A DNA stretch of 64,000 bases, from positions 145,840-209,839 of the forward strand of contig NZ_VWXD01000008.1 of assembly GCF_011752625.1 (NCBI RefSeq). Direction: 5' to 3'. The notes under the pieces are model-generated. The model was not told the DNA's origin, ran no database searches, and saw only the letters and a list, made by a program, of their open reading frames with translations. Below are positions 1-9,840 of the stretch, piece after piece. This DNA comes from Candidatus Pantoea formicae (GTDB lineage: Bacteria; Pseudomonadota; Gammaproteobacteria; Enterobacterales; Enterobacteriaceae). Numbering within the stretch: the first letter of the stretch is position 1; the number at the start of each line of letters is the position of its first letter. The translations under genes and the position numbers were made by a program.

Positions 1-102
1 CCTGAAGAGGTTATTGAGACAGTTTACAGGGCAATGATTGATGCATTTATCGATTATGAGCTTAAACAACATGACCAGCTACGACAGGGAAAAACTGACT
101 AA
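1..102 (+). CDS. Chorismate mutase-like protein, C-terminal end only
   Basis: The window opens inside a reading frame of 33 codons ending in TAA. The visible residues (VYRAMIDAFIDYEL then a charged tail) resemble the last helix of AroQ/PchB-type chorismate mutases, whose C-terminus typically reads 'YR.MI.AFI..EL..H'. Those small all-helical enzymes convert chorismate to prephenate, or isochorismate to salicylate plus pyruvate. The catalytic residues lie outside the window, so the assignment rests on one helix. The stop codon directly abuts the ATG of the AraC regulator, so the two are probably co-translated. Confidence 0.6.
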   Translation, partial: PEEVIETVYRAMIDAFIDYELKQHDQLRQGKTD

Positions 103-918
103 ATGCGGCAGCATACCGTGAAATATTTCTCGATTGCCTTGGCGGGTATCGAAGCCGTCAGCGCCGACAGTGATATTGCTTTTGGGCGCCATACTCATGA
201 TCAGTTCGGCATCGGTTATATGGATACAGGCGGACAAAAGTCATTAAGTGGACGCGGGATTGTTGAGTCGTTTCCTGGAGATATCATCACTGTCAATCCG
301 GGCGAGGTCCATGACGGCAGACCGCTTGACGGCCCACGTTCATGGCGAATGCTGTATTTTGATACTGAGCTTATCAGCCGCTGTTTCGCGGACATCAGTG
401 AAGGGAAGTTTTGTTGTGGGGAATTTAGCTTTCCAGTATTAACAGACGACAGGTTAGCTGCACATTTTAACCGATTCTATTCTTCCGTTATTAGAGGTGA
501 CAGGGGCGGAGCTGGTCTTGCCGCCGATGAGTCGATGCTGACTATGATCTCTGCCCTCGCCCAAATTCCAGCGCTTCCGGTGAAGGCACCTTTAGCTGGC
601 ATACTGTCAGCCAGGGAGAGAATTGACGATGAACCGGCGGGTTCAGTCACACTCTCTGAGCTGGCGACAATCGCCGGGATTAGCCAGTACCAGTTCCTGC
701 GGGCTTTTGCGCAACACAGTGGCATGACACCTCATGCGTACCTTCTGCAACGGAGGCTATCGCTGGTTCGTCAGCTTATTGCGGGTGGAATGGCGTTGGC
801 TGACGCAGCCCTCAATGCCGGATTTGCGGATCAAAGTCACATGACTCGCCTGTTTGTCCGCAGCTATGGCTATACACCGGGCCACTATGCACGCCAGGTT
901 TCCAAAACATTCACCTGA
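103..918 (+). CDS. AraC-family transcriptional regulator
   Basis: A 271-residue protein with the usual two-part build: an N-terminal cupin-like sensor domain (about 1-150, with the metal-cupin-like stretch HTHDQFGIGYM and 'PGEVHDGRP') and a C-terminal double helix-turn-helix (about 170-265; 'LATIAGISQYQFLRAFAQHSG' and 'ALNAGFADQSHMTRLFVRSYG'). The ATG follows the preceding TAA with no gap. A LysE exporter lies 86 bp downstream on the same strand; AraC-LysE pairs are common in enterobacteria and suggest control of amino-acid or metabolite export. The ligand is unknown. Confidence 0.9.
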   Translation: MRQHTVKYFSIALAGIEAVSADSDIAFGRHTHDQFGIGYMDTGGQKSLSGRGIVESFPGDIITVNPGEVHDGRPLDGPRSWRMLYFDTELISRCFADISEGKFCCGEFSFPVLTDDRLAAHFNRFYSSVIRGDRGGAGLAADESMLTMISALAQIPALPVKAPLAGILSARERIDDEPAGSVTLSELATIAGISQYQFLRAFAQHSGMTPHAYLLQRRLSLVRQLIAGGMALADAALNAGFADQSHMTRLFVRSYGYTPGHYARQVSKTFT

Positions 919-1004
919 ATACGCTGCAATTTTATTCAAGACAGTTAAAAGCCCTGCAAAAGATACTGGAACGGCAATTTCCAGTTTCTGATGAGGGTAA
1001 CATT

Positions 1005-1622
1005 TTGATTCCTGACAGTGATTTTCTGGTCACATCTTTACTGATTATTATATCGCCCGGCGCAGGGACGATAATTACACTTTCCGCCGGCCTAAGACAG
1101 GGCGCCCGTAGCGCGATAGTGAGCGCCGCAGGTTGTACGATTGGAATATTGCCGCATATGCTGGCTGCCATAACGGGCCTTGCCACATTACTGCACACCT
1201 ATCCCTTAATCTTCTCTCTGATTAAATATTTGGGTGTGGCATATCTGCTGTATATGGCGTGGCGAACCATACATGATAAAGAACTTCTGTTGGCCTGCAG
1301 CCACGGTTCCACAATGTCTAATAGCGGTCTGGTTAGGCAGGCAGTGGTGGCAAATCTACTTAATCCGAAGCTTTCACTGTTTTTTCTTGCCTTCCTTCCA
1401 CAATTTGTTTCGACACAGGATGCGCATGCGACCCGAATTATGTTGATGCTTTCTGCAGCATTTGCCGCCATGACATTTTTTGTCTTTTCGTTGTATGGCA
1501 TGTTTGCATCAAGCGTCAGCAAGAAGTTGCTGGGAAGTCGAAGGGTAATGACGGGGGTTCGCTGGGCAATGGCTCTGGCTTTTATTGCCGTAGGGGTAAA
1601 ACTCGCGATTGCTGTCCAATAA
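1005..1622 (+). CDS. LysE/RhtB-family exporter
   Basis: An inner-membrane protein of 205 residues with about six hydrophobic segments. The N-terminal signature (SPGAGTIITLSAGLRQGAR) and 'NPKLSLFFLAFLPQFV' are characteristic of the LysE/RhtB translocators that export amino acids such as threonine, homoserine, leucine or lysine by proton exchange. A TTG start at 1005 is favoured by GAGGG six bases upstream. The AraC regulator just upstream is the likely controller. Substrate cannot be read from sequence. Confidence 0.9.
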   Translation: MIPDSDFLVTSLLIIISPGAGTIITLSAGLRQGARSAIVSAAGCTIGILPHMLAAITGLATLLHTYPLIFSLIKYLGVAYLLYMAWRTIHDKELLLACSHGSTMSNSGLVRQAVVANLLNPKLSLFFLAFLPQFVSTQDAHATRIMLMLSAAFAAMTFFVFSLYGMFASSVSKKLLGSRRVMTGVRWAMALAFIAVGVKLAIAVQ

Positions 1623-1717
1623 AAATGTTTACTTGCCTGAATATGCAAAACCGGAAAGGGGTTTACAGGCGCTATCTATGCTGCATCGGTATCCAGTGAT
1701 TAACCCTGAATCAGAAA

Positions 1718-1738
1718 GAGGCTGATACTTTCAGCCTC
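1718..1738. terminator. Hairpin between convergent genes
   Basis: A perfect 8-bp stem (GAGGCTGA / TCAGCCTC) with a 5-base loop lies between the convergent lysE-like and lacY genes. Short T-rich runs on both sides suit a weak bidirectional terminator. Confidence 0.6.
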
Positions 1739-1769
1739 CTTAACGTTCATATAGTGCAGGCGCTTATTA

Positions 1770-3035
1770 TCAGGCTGCGCTGTTTAATTCAGTCGTCGGC
1801 AGTAGGGTTTTACTCCCTTTCAGGGTAAATAGGGAAACGATAGTAAAACTCAGCGTAATACTTCCCAGAATGAGATAGGCTTGGTGGAAGCCAACAGTGT
1901 CATACATTCGGCCGACCCATGCAGATAGCACCACACCGGAAAGCTGTTTTGATAAGTTAAACCCAATCAGGAAAAGCGTTGCCGAGAGTTTAGGGTTAAA
2001 GGCTGATGAAATATATTTGAAGGTACCCACCAGCAAGAACGGGAGCTCAAACATATGCAGCATTTTCAAGATAACCACTTCGAACGATGTAGAGGCAAAT
2101 GAAGAACCCAGAATACGCACTGACATAATAATACCGGCAGTTAACAGGGCGTTTTTCGCGCCAATGCGGTTAACGATGGCGGGGGCAAAGAACATAATCA
2201 GCGCGTTGAGTAATTCCCCACCAGTGGTGACAAAGCCAAACACCTCGGTTCCGCGCTGCGGACTGGAGAAAAAGCCTTTAAAGAAGTTGGCAAACTGCTG
2301 ATCGAACACGTCATATACGCTGGCCACACCCACCACGTAAACAATAAATCCCCAGAAACGTGGCATTCGTAATAGTTCTGCAGCGGTGCGCATTGAGAAA
2401 GCCTGACGGTTTGCTCCCAGTGCATCGATGACCAGCTCGCTGTTACTCCCTTCCGGGCGTGACATCAAAAGCAACACTCCCAGCACCAGTGCAAACCCTG
2501 AGGCGATCCAGAAGGTAATATTAGGGTCTATGCCAAACAATATACCGGTGATGGATGCGCACAACGCCCAGCCAATACAGCCGGAAACGCGTACTTTTCC
2601 GTATTCAAAACGATTCGCGCGGCTAACGCGTTCAATATAGGCTTCTACCGCTCCGGAACCGCTCGAGAAGACGACGCCAAGATAAATACCGCCCGCCAGC
2701 GCACCGGCTAAGATGTTCAACTGCAATAACGGTGACAGCACAAAAATAAAGAAGGGCGCAAACAAGATCAGCAACACCGTGATGGTCCACAGCAGGTGCT
2801 TGCGTAACCCAAGTTTGTCTGAAATCAGTCCAAACACCGGCTGAAATATAATCGCGAACAGCGAGATGGAAGAGAAGACGATTCCCGTTTCTGTTTTGGT
2901 CAAATGGTTAACTTCTGCCAACCAGACAGGGAAAAAGGGAAAGTAGGCCGACATAATGAAGTAGTAGAAGAAAAAGAACAGCATAAAGTAAATGAAGTTA
3001 TGCCGTTCTCTTGGTTCGAGTTCAGAGAGTTTCAT
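1770..3035 (-). CDS. lacY: Lactose permease LacY
   Basis: Proton/lactose symporter of the major facilitator superfamily, inner membrane, 12 predicted helices. Near-complete match in pattern to E. coli LacY, and the functional residues are in place: Glu in 'GAVEAYIERVS' (E126), Arg and Cys in 'GKVRVSGCIGWA' (R144, C148), Glu in 'TTGGELLN' (E269), Arg in 'VRILGSSFA' (R302), and His/Glu in 'LKMLHMFELPF' (H322, E325). The frame opens 8 codons earlier at a GTG (3059), but the ATG at 3035 fits the LacY N-terminus better. It follows lacZ by about 180 bp on the same strand; no lacA follows. Confidence 0.95.
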   Translation of the reverse strand: MKLSELEPRERHNFIYFMLFFFFYYFIMSAYFPFFPVWLAEVNHLTKTETGIVFSSISLFAIIFQPVFGLISDKLGLRKHLLWTITVLLILFAPFFIFVLSPLLQLNILAGALAGGIYLGVVFSSGSGAVEAYIERVSRANRFEYGKVRVSGCIGWALCASITGILFGIDPNITFWIASGFALVLGVLLLMSRPEGSNSELVIDALGANRQAFSMRTAAELLRMPRFWGFIVYVVGVASVYDVFDQQFANFFKGFFSSPQRGTEVFGFVTTGGELLNALIMFFAPAIVNRIGAKNALLTAGIIMSVRILGSSFASTSFEVVILKMLHMFELPFLLVGTFKYISSAFNPKLSATLFLIGFNLSKQLSGVVLSAWVGRMYDTVGFHQAYLILGSITLSFTIVSLFTLKGSKTLLPTTELNSAA

Positions 3036-3217
3036 TTTATATATTCCATCCTGTGACACGCATCATCACCAAAGGCACGTTGCTGATGGCTCCGCTCTTT
3101 CAACCCAGCTACAGAATAATCTCTGTTCCCGGGTTATCCATTCGCCTGCCATCCTGATGCGACTCGAATGATATTGTGCATCGGTTTTATTTTTTGGGGA
3201 CTTATCGTCCCCGATTA

Positions 3218-6200
3218 TTATTGGAAGTGGAGCGTTAACTGATATTGCCATTGTGTTTCAAGCAGGAGCCATTGTGGAAGTACGCTGGGTGTCCAGGAGT
3301 CATCACCACCGACGCCCATATGCAGGCTATCAAGAGTTATCCAGACACCCTTCTCCGGCTGCATACAGTGCCAGTGGTCGGTCTCCATTAATTGTTGGGT
3401 GCTGTAAGGCTGGACGGAGAAGTGGAAATCACCTGCCACATGCCAGCGCCCCCAGTCCAGCGCTTGGCTGTCACAACGCAGGCCGTTCTCCGTGGGGAAA
3501 ATGTACGGCGTTGTCATATCTTCCAAGGGCAGTTCCCACCGGGAGAAACAGGCGCTGGTGCGACGATCCGGGTAGTTTTCATGCGGACCGAATCCCAGCC
3601 ATGAAACCGGTGTGTTCTGATCACAAACCTGGAAGTTCAACCCGACGCGCGGCAGCGGCGGTAGCGTTCCTGCACGTTCACCGTCTACTGCCAGATGCAG
3701 TTTGCCTTCAGCATCAAAAGTCATCCGCCAGTGGCTGACGATCACCACTTCATCGTTGCTCAGGTAGTGCCAGCGACTGTCAATCACCACCTCATGAGCC
3801 AAGCGCTGTGCGTTACACTGCACGCAGCTGGCGGTGAGGGAGTAGAGCCCTGCGCTCTTCCAGCGTTCAACCCAGGCGTTAGGGTCAATACGCTCCACCT
3901 CACTGACGCCAATGTCGTTGTCCAGCGGCGCACGCACGAACTGGTCGCGTAGCGGGGTCAACAGTTGTTCAGTTCCCTCAACCTTCCAGTGCGACAACAG
4001 GCCACTCTGGCGGTCGATAACCCACTGCTGAGCGCCGTGGCGTATTGTCCAGGCGCTGTCACTCTGCTCAAGTTCAGGCGCAACGCCTGCGGGTAAAGGA
4101 GTGCGAAGAAGGAGCGGGGCGGCGAGGGCAAATTGTTGCCAGGCAACGCGATGGCTGGCATCTGACCAAGCGGTGGGTTGCGGCTGGCTAATCTCCAGCT
4201 GCAGCCAGACATTTTCTGCTCCGGTAGGCAGTTTCAGCGCTTCGCTCAGCGTCAACTCGCACTGACCTTCAGGAGCGATATTCAGCATCACACTGCCACG
4301 AACAACGGTCTCCCCTGCCGACTGCACCTGCCAGTGCAGTTCCTCGTTATCAGTTGTGCGGAACAAATATTCGCTTGTGATGCTAACGCGTAATGGGTTT
4401 TGCGACAGCAGGGCAAACTGGAAGAATTGTTGCGCGTGTTTGGCCTCAATTAAGGACGGGTGTGGGCGGCGATCAGGAAACACCAGGCCGTTCATACAAA
4501 ACTGGCGATCGTTGGGTTTATCACCAAAATCACCGCCGTAGGCCCAACCCGTGCTGCCATCGTCGAAGGTTTTCGTAATAGCCTGATCGGCCCAGTCCCA
4601 GATAAATCCGCCCTGAAGGCGGGGATAATCACGGAATGCCTGCCAGTAATCAGCAAAATTACCCAGACTGTTGCCCATGGCGTGGGCGTATTCGCAGAGG
4701 ATTAATGGGCGCTGCTCGCCGGGCATGCTAATCCACTTTTTGATACCCCATTTCGGTACAGCCGGAATGGGCAGATCGCTGTCAACGCGGGCGTACATTG
4801 GGCAGAGAATATCGGTGGTTGTGCTGTTCGCGCCGCCACCTTCATATTGCACCGGGCGAGACGGATCGTTACGTTTAAGCCAGTGATACATGGCCTCGTG
4901 GTTACCGCCACCGCCGGATTCATTACCCAATGACCAAATGATAATCGAGGGGTGATTACGGTTGTTTTGCACCATGCGTGTGACGCGCGCGCTCCAGGCC
5001 GGTAACCAGGACGGATCGTCCGAGAGGCGGTTCATCGGCACCATGCCATGGGTCTCGATGTTAGCTTCATCGATCACGTACAGGCCATAGCGGTTACAGA
5101 GCTCATACCATCGTGGTGCATTAGGGTAATGAGAGCAGCGAACGGCATTAAAGTTATTCTGCTTCATCAGCAGAATGTCCTGCACCATGTCCTCTTCGGT
5201 AACAACCTGGCCGTGCTGGTGGTGATGCTCGTGACGGTTCACGCCACGGATAAGCAGTGGCTTGCCATTGAGCTTTAACAGTCCGTTGTCGATTTCAACC
5301 CGGCGAAAGCCAATATCCCAGGCTTCAGCTTCCAGCAACTCATCGCCGCGCCAGAGTGAGACGACCGCCCGATAGCAACTCGGTGTTTCCGCACTCCACA
5401 AGGCCGGACGTTCAACCGGCAAACGCATCACAGTGCGTTCAGCATAGCTGCCACGTTCATCAATTACTGACGATCCGGGCTGTTGTTGATGGCTGGCAAC
5501 CTGTTGGGCGCCAGACCATAGTTCAACGCTGACCTTCAGCTTTTCAAGCAGCAGTGGCGGGGCTGAAACAGTGACGCTGACCTCCAGCGTGGCGTCGCGG
5601 TATAGCGCATCCAGCTGCGGAGTGAGCTGAACATCGCTCAGGTGCAGCACCGGTTTATTCAGCAACCAGACGGAACGGAAGATCCCACTCATCCGCCACA
5701 TGTCTTGATCTTCCAGCCAGGTACCTGCACTCCAGCGCATCACCATCACACAGAGGCGGTTATCGCCCGGACGTAAAAATGGGCTGAGATCGAAGGCTGC
5801 CGGTAGGCGGCTGTCCTGTGAGTACCCCACCCATTCGCCGTTGCACCACAGATGAAACGCTGAGTTCACCCCATCAAAGATAATCTGCGTCTGGCCGCTG
5901 TCCAGCCAGTTTTCATCCACGCTGAATGTCAGCGAGTAGCAGCCGGTAGGGTTATCTTCGGGTACGCGCGGCGGTGTGGTTTCTATAGGGTAACGCACGT
6001 TGGTATAGATGGGCGCATCATACCCTTCCATTTGCCAGTTCGAAGGGACGGGGGTGCTTCGGCTGTCCGCCAAGTCGCTTTCCAGCCAGCCGGCATCCAC
6101 CTCAAATGGGCTGCGGGCATATGAAAACTGCCACTGACCGTCAAGCTGACGGCGCTGAGAAGAGGGCTGATTTTCTTTTGCCGCGTCAAGATCACGCCAG

Positions 6201-6325
6201 CTGGCAAATGTTGGGTGAGCCGTTAAACGGTTAAGGTGCGTAATGCTCTGGTTTTGCCAGTCCTCTCGTGCAAGCACATCATGAAACAAGAGGCCCCGGG
6301 AGGTGTGGGAATCGCGACAATGCAT
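3218..6325 (-). CDS. lacZ: Beta-galactosidase LacZ
   Basis: Cytoplasmic GH2 beta-galactosidase that splits lactose to glucose and galactose and makes allolactose. The open frame runs from 6367 (1049 codons); the ATG at 6325 gives 1035 residues, nearer the usual 1024-1035. Counting from 6367, the acid/base Glu lies in 'WSLGNESGG' (483) and the nucleophile in 'LILCEYAHAMGNS' (559), each 22 residues after its E. coli counterpart. The N-terminal 'LNRL.AHP.FASWR' and 'PSNWQM.GYDAPIYTNV' are classic LacZ. Neither start has a strong ribosome site. Divergent from lacI, as in Klebsiella-type lac loci, with lacY downstream. Confidence 0.96.
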   Translation of the reverse strand: MHCRDSHTSRGLLFHDVLAREDWQNQSITHLNRLTAHPTFASWRDLDAAKENQPSSQRRQLDGQWQFSYARSPFEVDAGWLESDLADSRSTPVPSNWQMEGYDAPIYTNVRYPIETTPPRVPEDNPTGCYSLTFSVDENWLDSGQTQIIFDGVNSAFHLWCNGEWVGYSQDSRLPAAFDLSPFLRPGDNRLCVMVMRWSAGTWLEDQDMWRMSGIFRSVWLLNKPVLHLSDVQLTPQLDALYRDATLEVSVTVSAPPLLLEKLKVSVELWSGAQQVASHQQQPGSSVIDERGSYAERTVMRLPVERPALWSAETPSCYRAVVSLWRGDELLEAEAWDIGFRRVEIDNGLLKLNGKPLLIRGVNRHEHHHQHGQVVTEEDMVQDILLMKQNNFNAVRCSHYPNAPRWYELCNRYGLYVIDEANIETHGMVPMNRLSDDPSWLPAWSARVTRMVQNNRNHPSIIIWSLGNESGGGGNHEAMYHWLKRNDPSRPVQYEGGGANSTTTDILCPMYARVDSDLPIPAVPKWGIKKWISMPGEQRPLILCEYAHAMGNSLGNFADYWQAFRDYPRLQGGFIWDWADQAITKTFDDGSTGWAYGGDFGDKPNDRQFCMNGLVFPDRRPHPSLIEAKHAQQFFQFALLSQNPLRVSITSEYLFRTTDNEELHWQVQSAGETVVRGSVMLNIAPEGQCELTLSEALKLPTGAENVWLQLEISQPQPTAWSDASHRVAWQQFALAAPLLLRTPLPAGVAPELEQSDSAWTIRHGAQQWVIDRQSGLLSHWKVEGTEQLLTPLRDQFVRAPLDNDIGVSEVERIDPNAWVERWKSAGLYSLTASCVQCNAQRLAHEVVIDSRWHYLSNDEVVIVSHWRMTFDAEGKLHLAVDGERAGTLPPLPRVGLNFQVCDQNTPVSWLGFGPHENYPDRRTSACFSRWELPLEDMTTPYIFPTENGLRCDSQALDWGRWHVAGDFHFSVQPYSTQQLMETDHWHCMQPEKGVWITLDSLHMGVGGDDSWTPSVLPQWLLLETQWQYQLTLHFQ

Positions 6326-6528
6326 AGATATACCCGTTGAATGAATGAAATGTCGTTCGCTAGCCATCGATGGGTGATTTATCAGATATTTTCCTTAGGG
6401 CGGCAATGTTGGCGAAACTGAAACTCATTAGCGATCACGAAACACCACGAAAACGATGAGATTTTGTCGTTTTTTAAACATAAAATGTTAGCGAATGACA
6501 TCGTGTTTTGAGTCCCGAGGAGACGTTA
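6326..6528. promoter_or_regulatory. lacI-lacZ divergent control region with operator-like sites
   Basis: The spacer between divergent lacZ and lacI carries both promoters. At 6485-6501 lies ATGTTAGCGAATGACAT, with ATGT/ACAT arms, matching the E. coli lacO1 sequence at about 14 of 21 positions when aligned on AGCG. Two weaker relatives with the core T(T)(A/G)GCGA lie at 6409-6415 and 6428-6434 in the same orientation. A lacI ribosome site (GAGGAGA, 6517-6523) precedes ATG 6529. I could not assign a convincing CRP site. Operator status is inferred. Confidence 0.55.
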
Positions 6529-7599
6529 ATGCAGAGCCGAATGGCAACGTTAGAAGATGTGGCACGCGAGGCCGGAGTGTCACAGCAGACGGTTTCGCGT
6601 GTATTGAATAAACCCGATGTGGTATCTGAGCGCACCCGCGATAAAGTTATTCTCGCGATGCAGGCTTTGCACTATGTTCCTAACCGTTCGGCACAGTTGC
6701 TGGCAGGTAAGTCTGCGCCATTGATTGGCTTGATTACCGCGTCGTTGACCTTGCATGCACCCTCGCAAATCGCCGCGGCGATAAAAAATCACGCGGGGGC
6801 ACACCAACTCGAGGTCGCGATTGCGATGCCAGAGGTTGCTGATTACGTTTCACTTCAGGCGCGATTAAATGAGTTTCGAGCACAGAATATTCGTGGTGCA
6901 ATTATCAATCTTCCTCTGGAAGCCAATATTGCGGAAAAGCTGGCGAGTGAGAATACGGATATTTGCTGTTTGTTTTTAGATATTTCACCGGAGACGGATG
7001 TCAGCTGTGTGCGCTTTGATCATCTTGATGGTTGTGGTGCCTGTATTCGTCATCTCTGGGAAATGGGGCACCGGGAGTTCGGTTTGCTGGCCGGGCCTGA
7101 GAGTTCTGTTTCAGCACGCATGCGCCTGAACAGCTGGCGCGAGACCTTACACAGACATGGTGTGAGTAACGCGGTGACGGTTTTTGGTGACTGGAGTGCG
7201 GCCAGCGGCTGGCACAATGCCTTTAAGCTGTTGCATCAGTATCCGAAGATCAGTGCAATCGTTGTGGCGAACGACCAGATGGCGCTCGGAGTGTTAAGCG
7301 CGCTGGCGCAGCTTAATCGCAGCGGGAGTAGGGCGGTCTCTGTCACCGGTTATGATGACACGGCAGACAGTCTCTATTTTCAGCCGCCACTTACGACCGT
7401 GGCGCAGGACTTTAACAAACTCGGTAAACGGGCTGTAGAGTTGCTTATGAAACAGATGACGGATCCACAAATAAGAATCCGTGAGCTGCTGCCGACACGA
7501 TTGGTTATCCGCCAGTCGACCTGGCCCATAACCGGTCAAACCGGGAATGAGCAGGCGCAGTTAATCACCGAATTAAAAACTCTGGTGGAAAAGCTGTAG
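6529..7599 (+). CDS. lacI: Lac repressor LacI
   Basis: A 356-residue LacI/GalR repressor. The N-terminal helix-turn-helix 'TLEDVAREAGVSQQTVSRVLN' is followed by the hinge helix region ('NRSAQLLAGK') and a periplasmic-binding-protein-like core. Segments such as 'LTLHAPSQIAAAIK', 'GPESSVSARMRL', 'VVANDQMALGVL' and 'VTGYDDTADS...PPLTTVAQDF' track E. coli LacI closely. A C-terminal leucine-rich helix (about 340-356) is consistent with the tetramerisation helix. The frame opens at 6508, but GAGGAGA six bases before ATG 6529 fixes the start. Target: the operator-like sites in the intergenic region. Confidence 0.93.
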   Translation: MQSRMATLEDVAREAGVSQQTVSRVLNKPDVVSERTRDKVILAMQALHYVPNRSAQLLAGKSAPLIGLITASLTLHAPSQIAAAIKNHAGAHQLEVAIAMPEVADYVSLQARLNEFRAQNIRGAIINLPLEANIAEKLASENTDICCLFLDISPETDVSCVRFDHLDGCGACIRHLWEMGHREFGLLAGPESSVSARMRLNSWRETLHRHGVSNAVTVFGDWSAASGWHNAFKLLHQYPKISAIVVANDQMALGVLSALAQLNRSGSRAVSVTGYDDTADSLYFQPPLTTVAQDFNKLGKRAVELLMKQMTDPQIRIRELLPTRLVIRQSTWPITGQTGNEQAQLITELKTLVEKL

Positions 7600-7794
7600 G
7601 AGCTGTACTCTGCATCATAAATCCTTATTAATTAACAATAATGTTCCTATGAGCACTTTTCTTGTGACTGCATGAAAGCAATATCAAAAATATCCTTTCG
7701 GCTTGAGTTGCTCCCCGTTGCACCACACAGACTGTGTTAGCGACTTTCGCGGCTGTCTCTATTTTAAGCCGTCTGACTCAATTAGGGAGAATTG

Positions 7795-8706
7795 ATGATT
7801 AACAATAATATCCGAGCGATGATCGGAGGGGCTCTTTTGATGTTGTCAGCCTTGGCAACGGCGTTCGCAGCCCAGCCTGAGTCCATGCCTGTGGAACATC
7901 CAAACTTGAAGCGCATCTCTGTTCAGACAGAAGGCTCGGGAACGGATGTCATATTGATCCCGGGGCTGGCATCGTCTCGCGAAGTCTGGTCTGAACTCGC
8001 ATCACGTTTACAGTCGAGCCATCACGTTCATCTTATAGAGCTTGCGGGCTTTGCGAGCACACCGGCTATTTCCAATCCAGACGGCAAAATCATCGCACCG
8101 ACAGCTGACGCCATCGCTGAATACATCCACACCCAGCACATGAAAACTCCGGTGATCATTGGTCATTCTCTTGGTGGTGAGGTGGCATTGATGCTGGGGG
8201 CCCGACATCCTGACGAGGTTGGGCGCTTGATGATTGTCGATGCTTTGCCATTCTATACTTTGATGATTGACCCTGCTGCCACCAGCAAAACGGCTTCCCA
8301 GCAGGCCGGTGCTTCACGGGACTGGATACTGGCGCAGTCGCCGGAGCAATTTGCAGCGTTCCAGAAAACCTCCATCACCCGTTTAGCAAAAACCGAGGCT
8401 GTCAGGCCAGCCCTGGTGGCTGCGGGGATCAGTTCTGACCGCAAAACCATTGCGGATGCAGTATATGAACTGATGATTACCGACCTGCGACCCGAACTTG
8501 GCCTAATTAAAGCGCCGATTGAAGTCGTGTACGCATATGACACTTTATTTGGGGTGCCTGCATCCGGGGTAGAGGCCATGTACCGTCAAGCCTATGCCTT
8601 GGCGCGAGATATCCATTTCACTCGTATTGATGACAGTTTTCACTTTGTCATGCTGGATCAGCCAGAACGGTTTAACAGCGCGGTTGAGTCATTCTTAAAT
8701 GACTGA
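7795..8706 (+). CDS. Exported alpha/beta hydrolase
   Basis: A 303-residue protein with an N-terminal signal peptide (hydrophobic 'ALLMLSALATAFA', cleavage likely after AFA/AQ), so probably periplasmic. The alpha/beta-hydrolase fold shows an oxyanion segment ('ILIPGLASSREVW'), the nucleophile elbow 'GHSLGGEVAL' (Ser), and a C-terminal 'DSFHFVMLDQPERF' supplying the catalytic His. Substrate unknown. ATG 7795 is chosen over the TTG at 7792 because AGGGAGA sits just upstream. It stands alone, about 195 bp after lacI, with a LysR gene convergent on it. Confidence 0.85.
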   Translation: MINNNIRAMIGGALLMLSALATAFAAQPESMPVEHPNLKRISVQTEGSGTDVILIPGLASSREVWSELASRLQSSHHVHLIELAGFASTPAISNPDGKIIAPTADAIAEYIHTQHMKTPVIIGHSLGGEVALMLGARHPDEVGRLMIVDALPFYTLMIDPAATSKTASQQAGASRDWILAQSPEQFAAFQKTSITRLAKTEAVRPALVAAGISSDRKTIADAVYELMITDLRPELGLIKAPIEVVYAYDTLFGVPASGVEAMYRQAYALARDIHFTRIDDSFHFVMLDQPERFNSAVESFLND

Positions 8707-8836
8707 AGTCTGTTAATGACGCATATCAAACCGTGGCAGACTTCCGAAGGATTAGAGCCAATTAAAGCGCGAAAAACTATCAGGTCTTATTTAACTGAAT
8801 TCCCTCTGAAGTCTGAGCCTGTATAGACTGAGAGTG

Positions 8837-9727
8837 CTATTTATCCGGTGCTTTGAGAAACTCGATTAATCCTGCCATGGCCGGGCTCAGTGATTCCATG
8901 GACTTATAGCAGATGCAGATGCTCCGGCGGGCCCATTTGTCGTGTAGCGGCAATATCAGGTAGGGCATTTTTTTACTGAAGCGCTCAGCTACAGATACCG
9001 GAATAATACCCAATCCAATGCCGCTACTGACCATTTCGCAAATTCCTTCAAAACTGCTCATTCTTATCCGATAAGTCAGTGGATGGCCGAGATCTCTGGC
9101 ATGTCCACTGATGTGATCTTGCAGTGCATTGCCGGGATAAAGACCAATAAAAGGTTCATTGACGGCATCCGACAGAAAAACTTTTTCCCTGTGCCCAAGC
9201 GGATGAGTGCGGGGAACAATAAGGGCAAGCCTGTCATCTGCTATAGGCTCAGTCGTCAGTTCGCCGGGGTCAACCGCATCTGATACGAGCCCAGCTTCAG
9301 TGATATCATTTCTTATGCTGTAAATGATATCCGCACTGGTTCGCTCTTCCAGCTCAATGACTACATTCGGGTGTTCGGTTAGCCACTTTGCAAGCCTGCC
9401 GGGAAGAAACTCCGCCATCGCCGAGGTATTGGCGTATAGCCGGATTTTTCCTCTCACACCTTTGACGTAAGCGCCGAGCTCAGCTTCCAGTCCCTCCTGC
9501 CTGGCAAGTATTTCCCGGGCGTGTCGCACGAGGATTTCTCCCGCTTCAGTAAGGCTGACACCCCTCGGATGACGAAAGAACAACTTTACCCCGGTATCTT
9601 CCTCCATTCTTTTCAGCCTCTCACTGGCAGAGCCGACAGCCAGGTTCGCGTGCCGGGCACCATGGGTAATGCTTCCAGCATCAGCAATGCAGACGACAAG
9701 CTTAAAATCAGAAAGGTCCAGCCTCAT
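8837..9727 (-). CDS. LysR-family regulator, divergent from a TSUP transporter
   Basis: A LysR-type regulator of about 296 residues from the ATG at 9727 (the frame is open to 9790, but homologues begin near 'MRLDLSDFKLV'). The N-terminal winged helix-turn-helix includes 'GSITHGARHANLAVGSASERLKRMEEDTG', where the usual 'SQPALS' is replaced by 'AVGSAS'. The effector domain ends with 'GIGLGIIPVSVAERF'. It is divergent from the TauE/SafE-type transporter, the classic LysR/target layout, so it probably controls that gene. Ligand unknown. Confidence 0.88.
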   Translation of the reverse strand: MRLDLSDFKLVVCIADAGSITHGARHANLAVGSASERLKRMEEDTGVKLFFRHPRGVSLTEAGEILVRHAREILARQEGLEAELGAYVKGVRGKIRLYANTSAMAEFLPGRLAKWLTEHPNVVIELEERTSADIIYSIRNDITEAGLVSDAVDPGELTTEPIADDRLALIVPRTHPLGHREKVFLSDAVNEPFIGLYPGNALQDHISGHARDLGHPLTYRIRMSSFEGICEMVSSGIGLGIIPVSVAERFSKKMPYLILPLHDKWARRSICICYKSMESLSPAMAGLIEFLKAPDK

Positions 9728-9840
9728 AAAGATATTTCTCTTAGCCTTCGGATTATCCGAAGCATGACGCGCACAAACCAGATTGTCCATGCACCTCTGA
9801 GATGTTTGAATCGCTGAAAATCCTTTGTCAGGACAAATTT

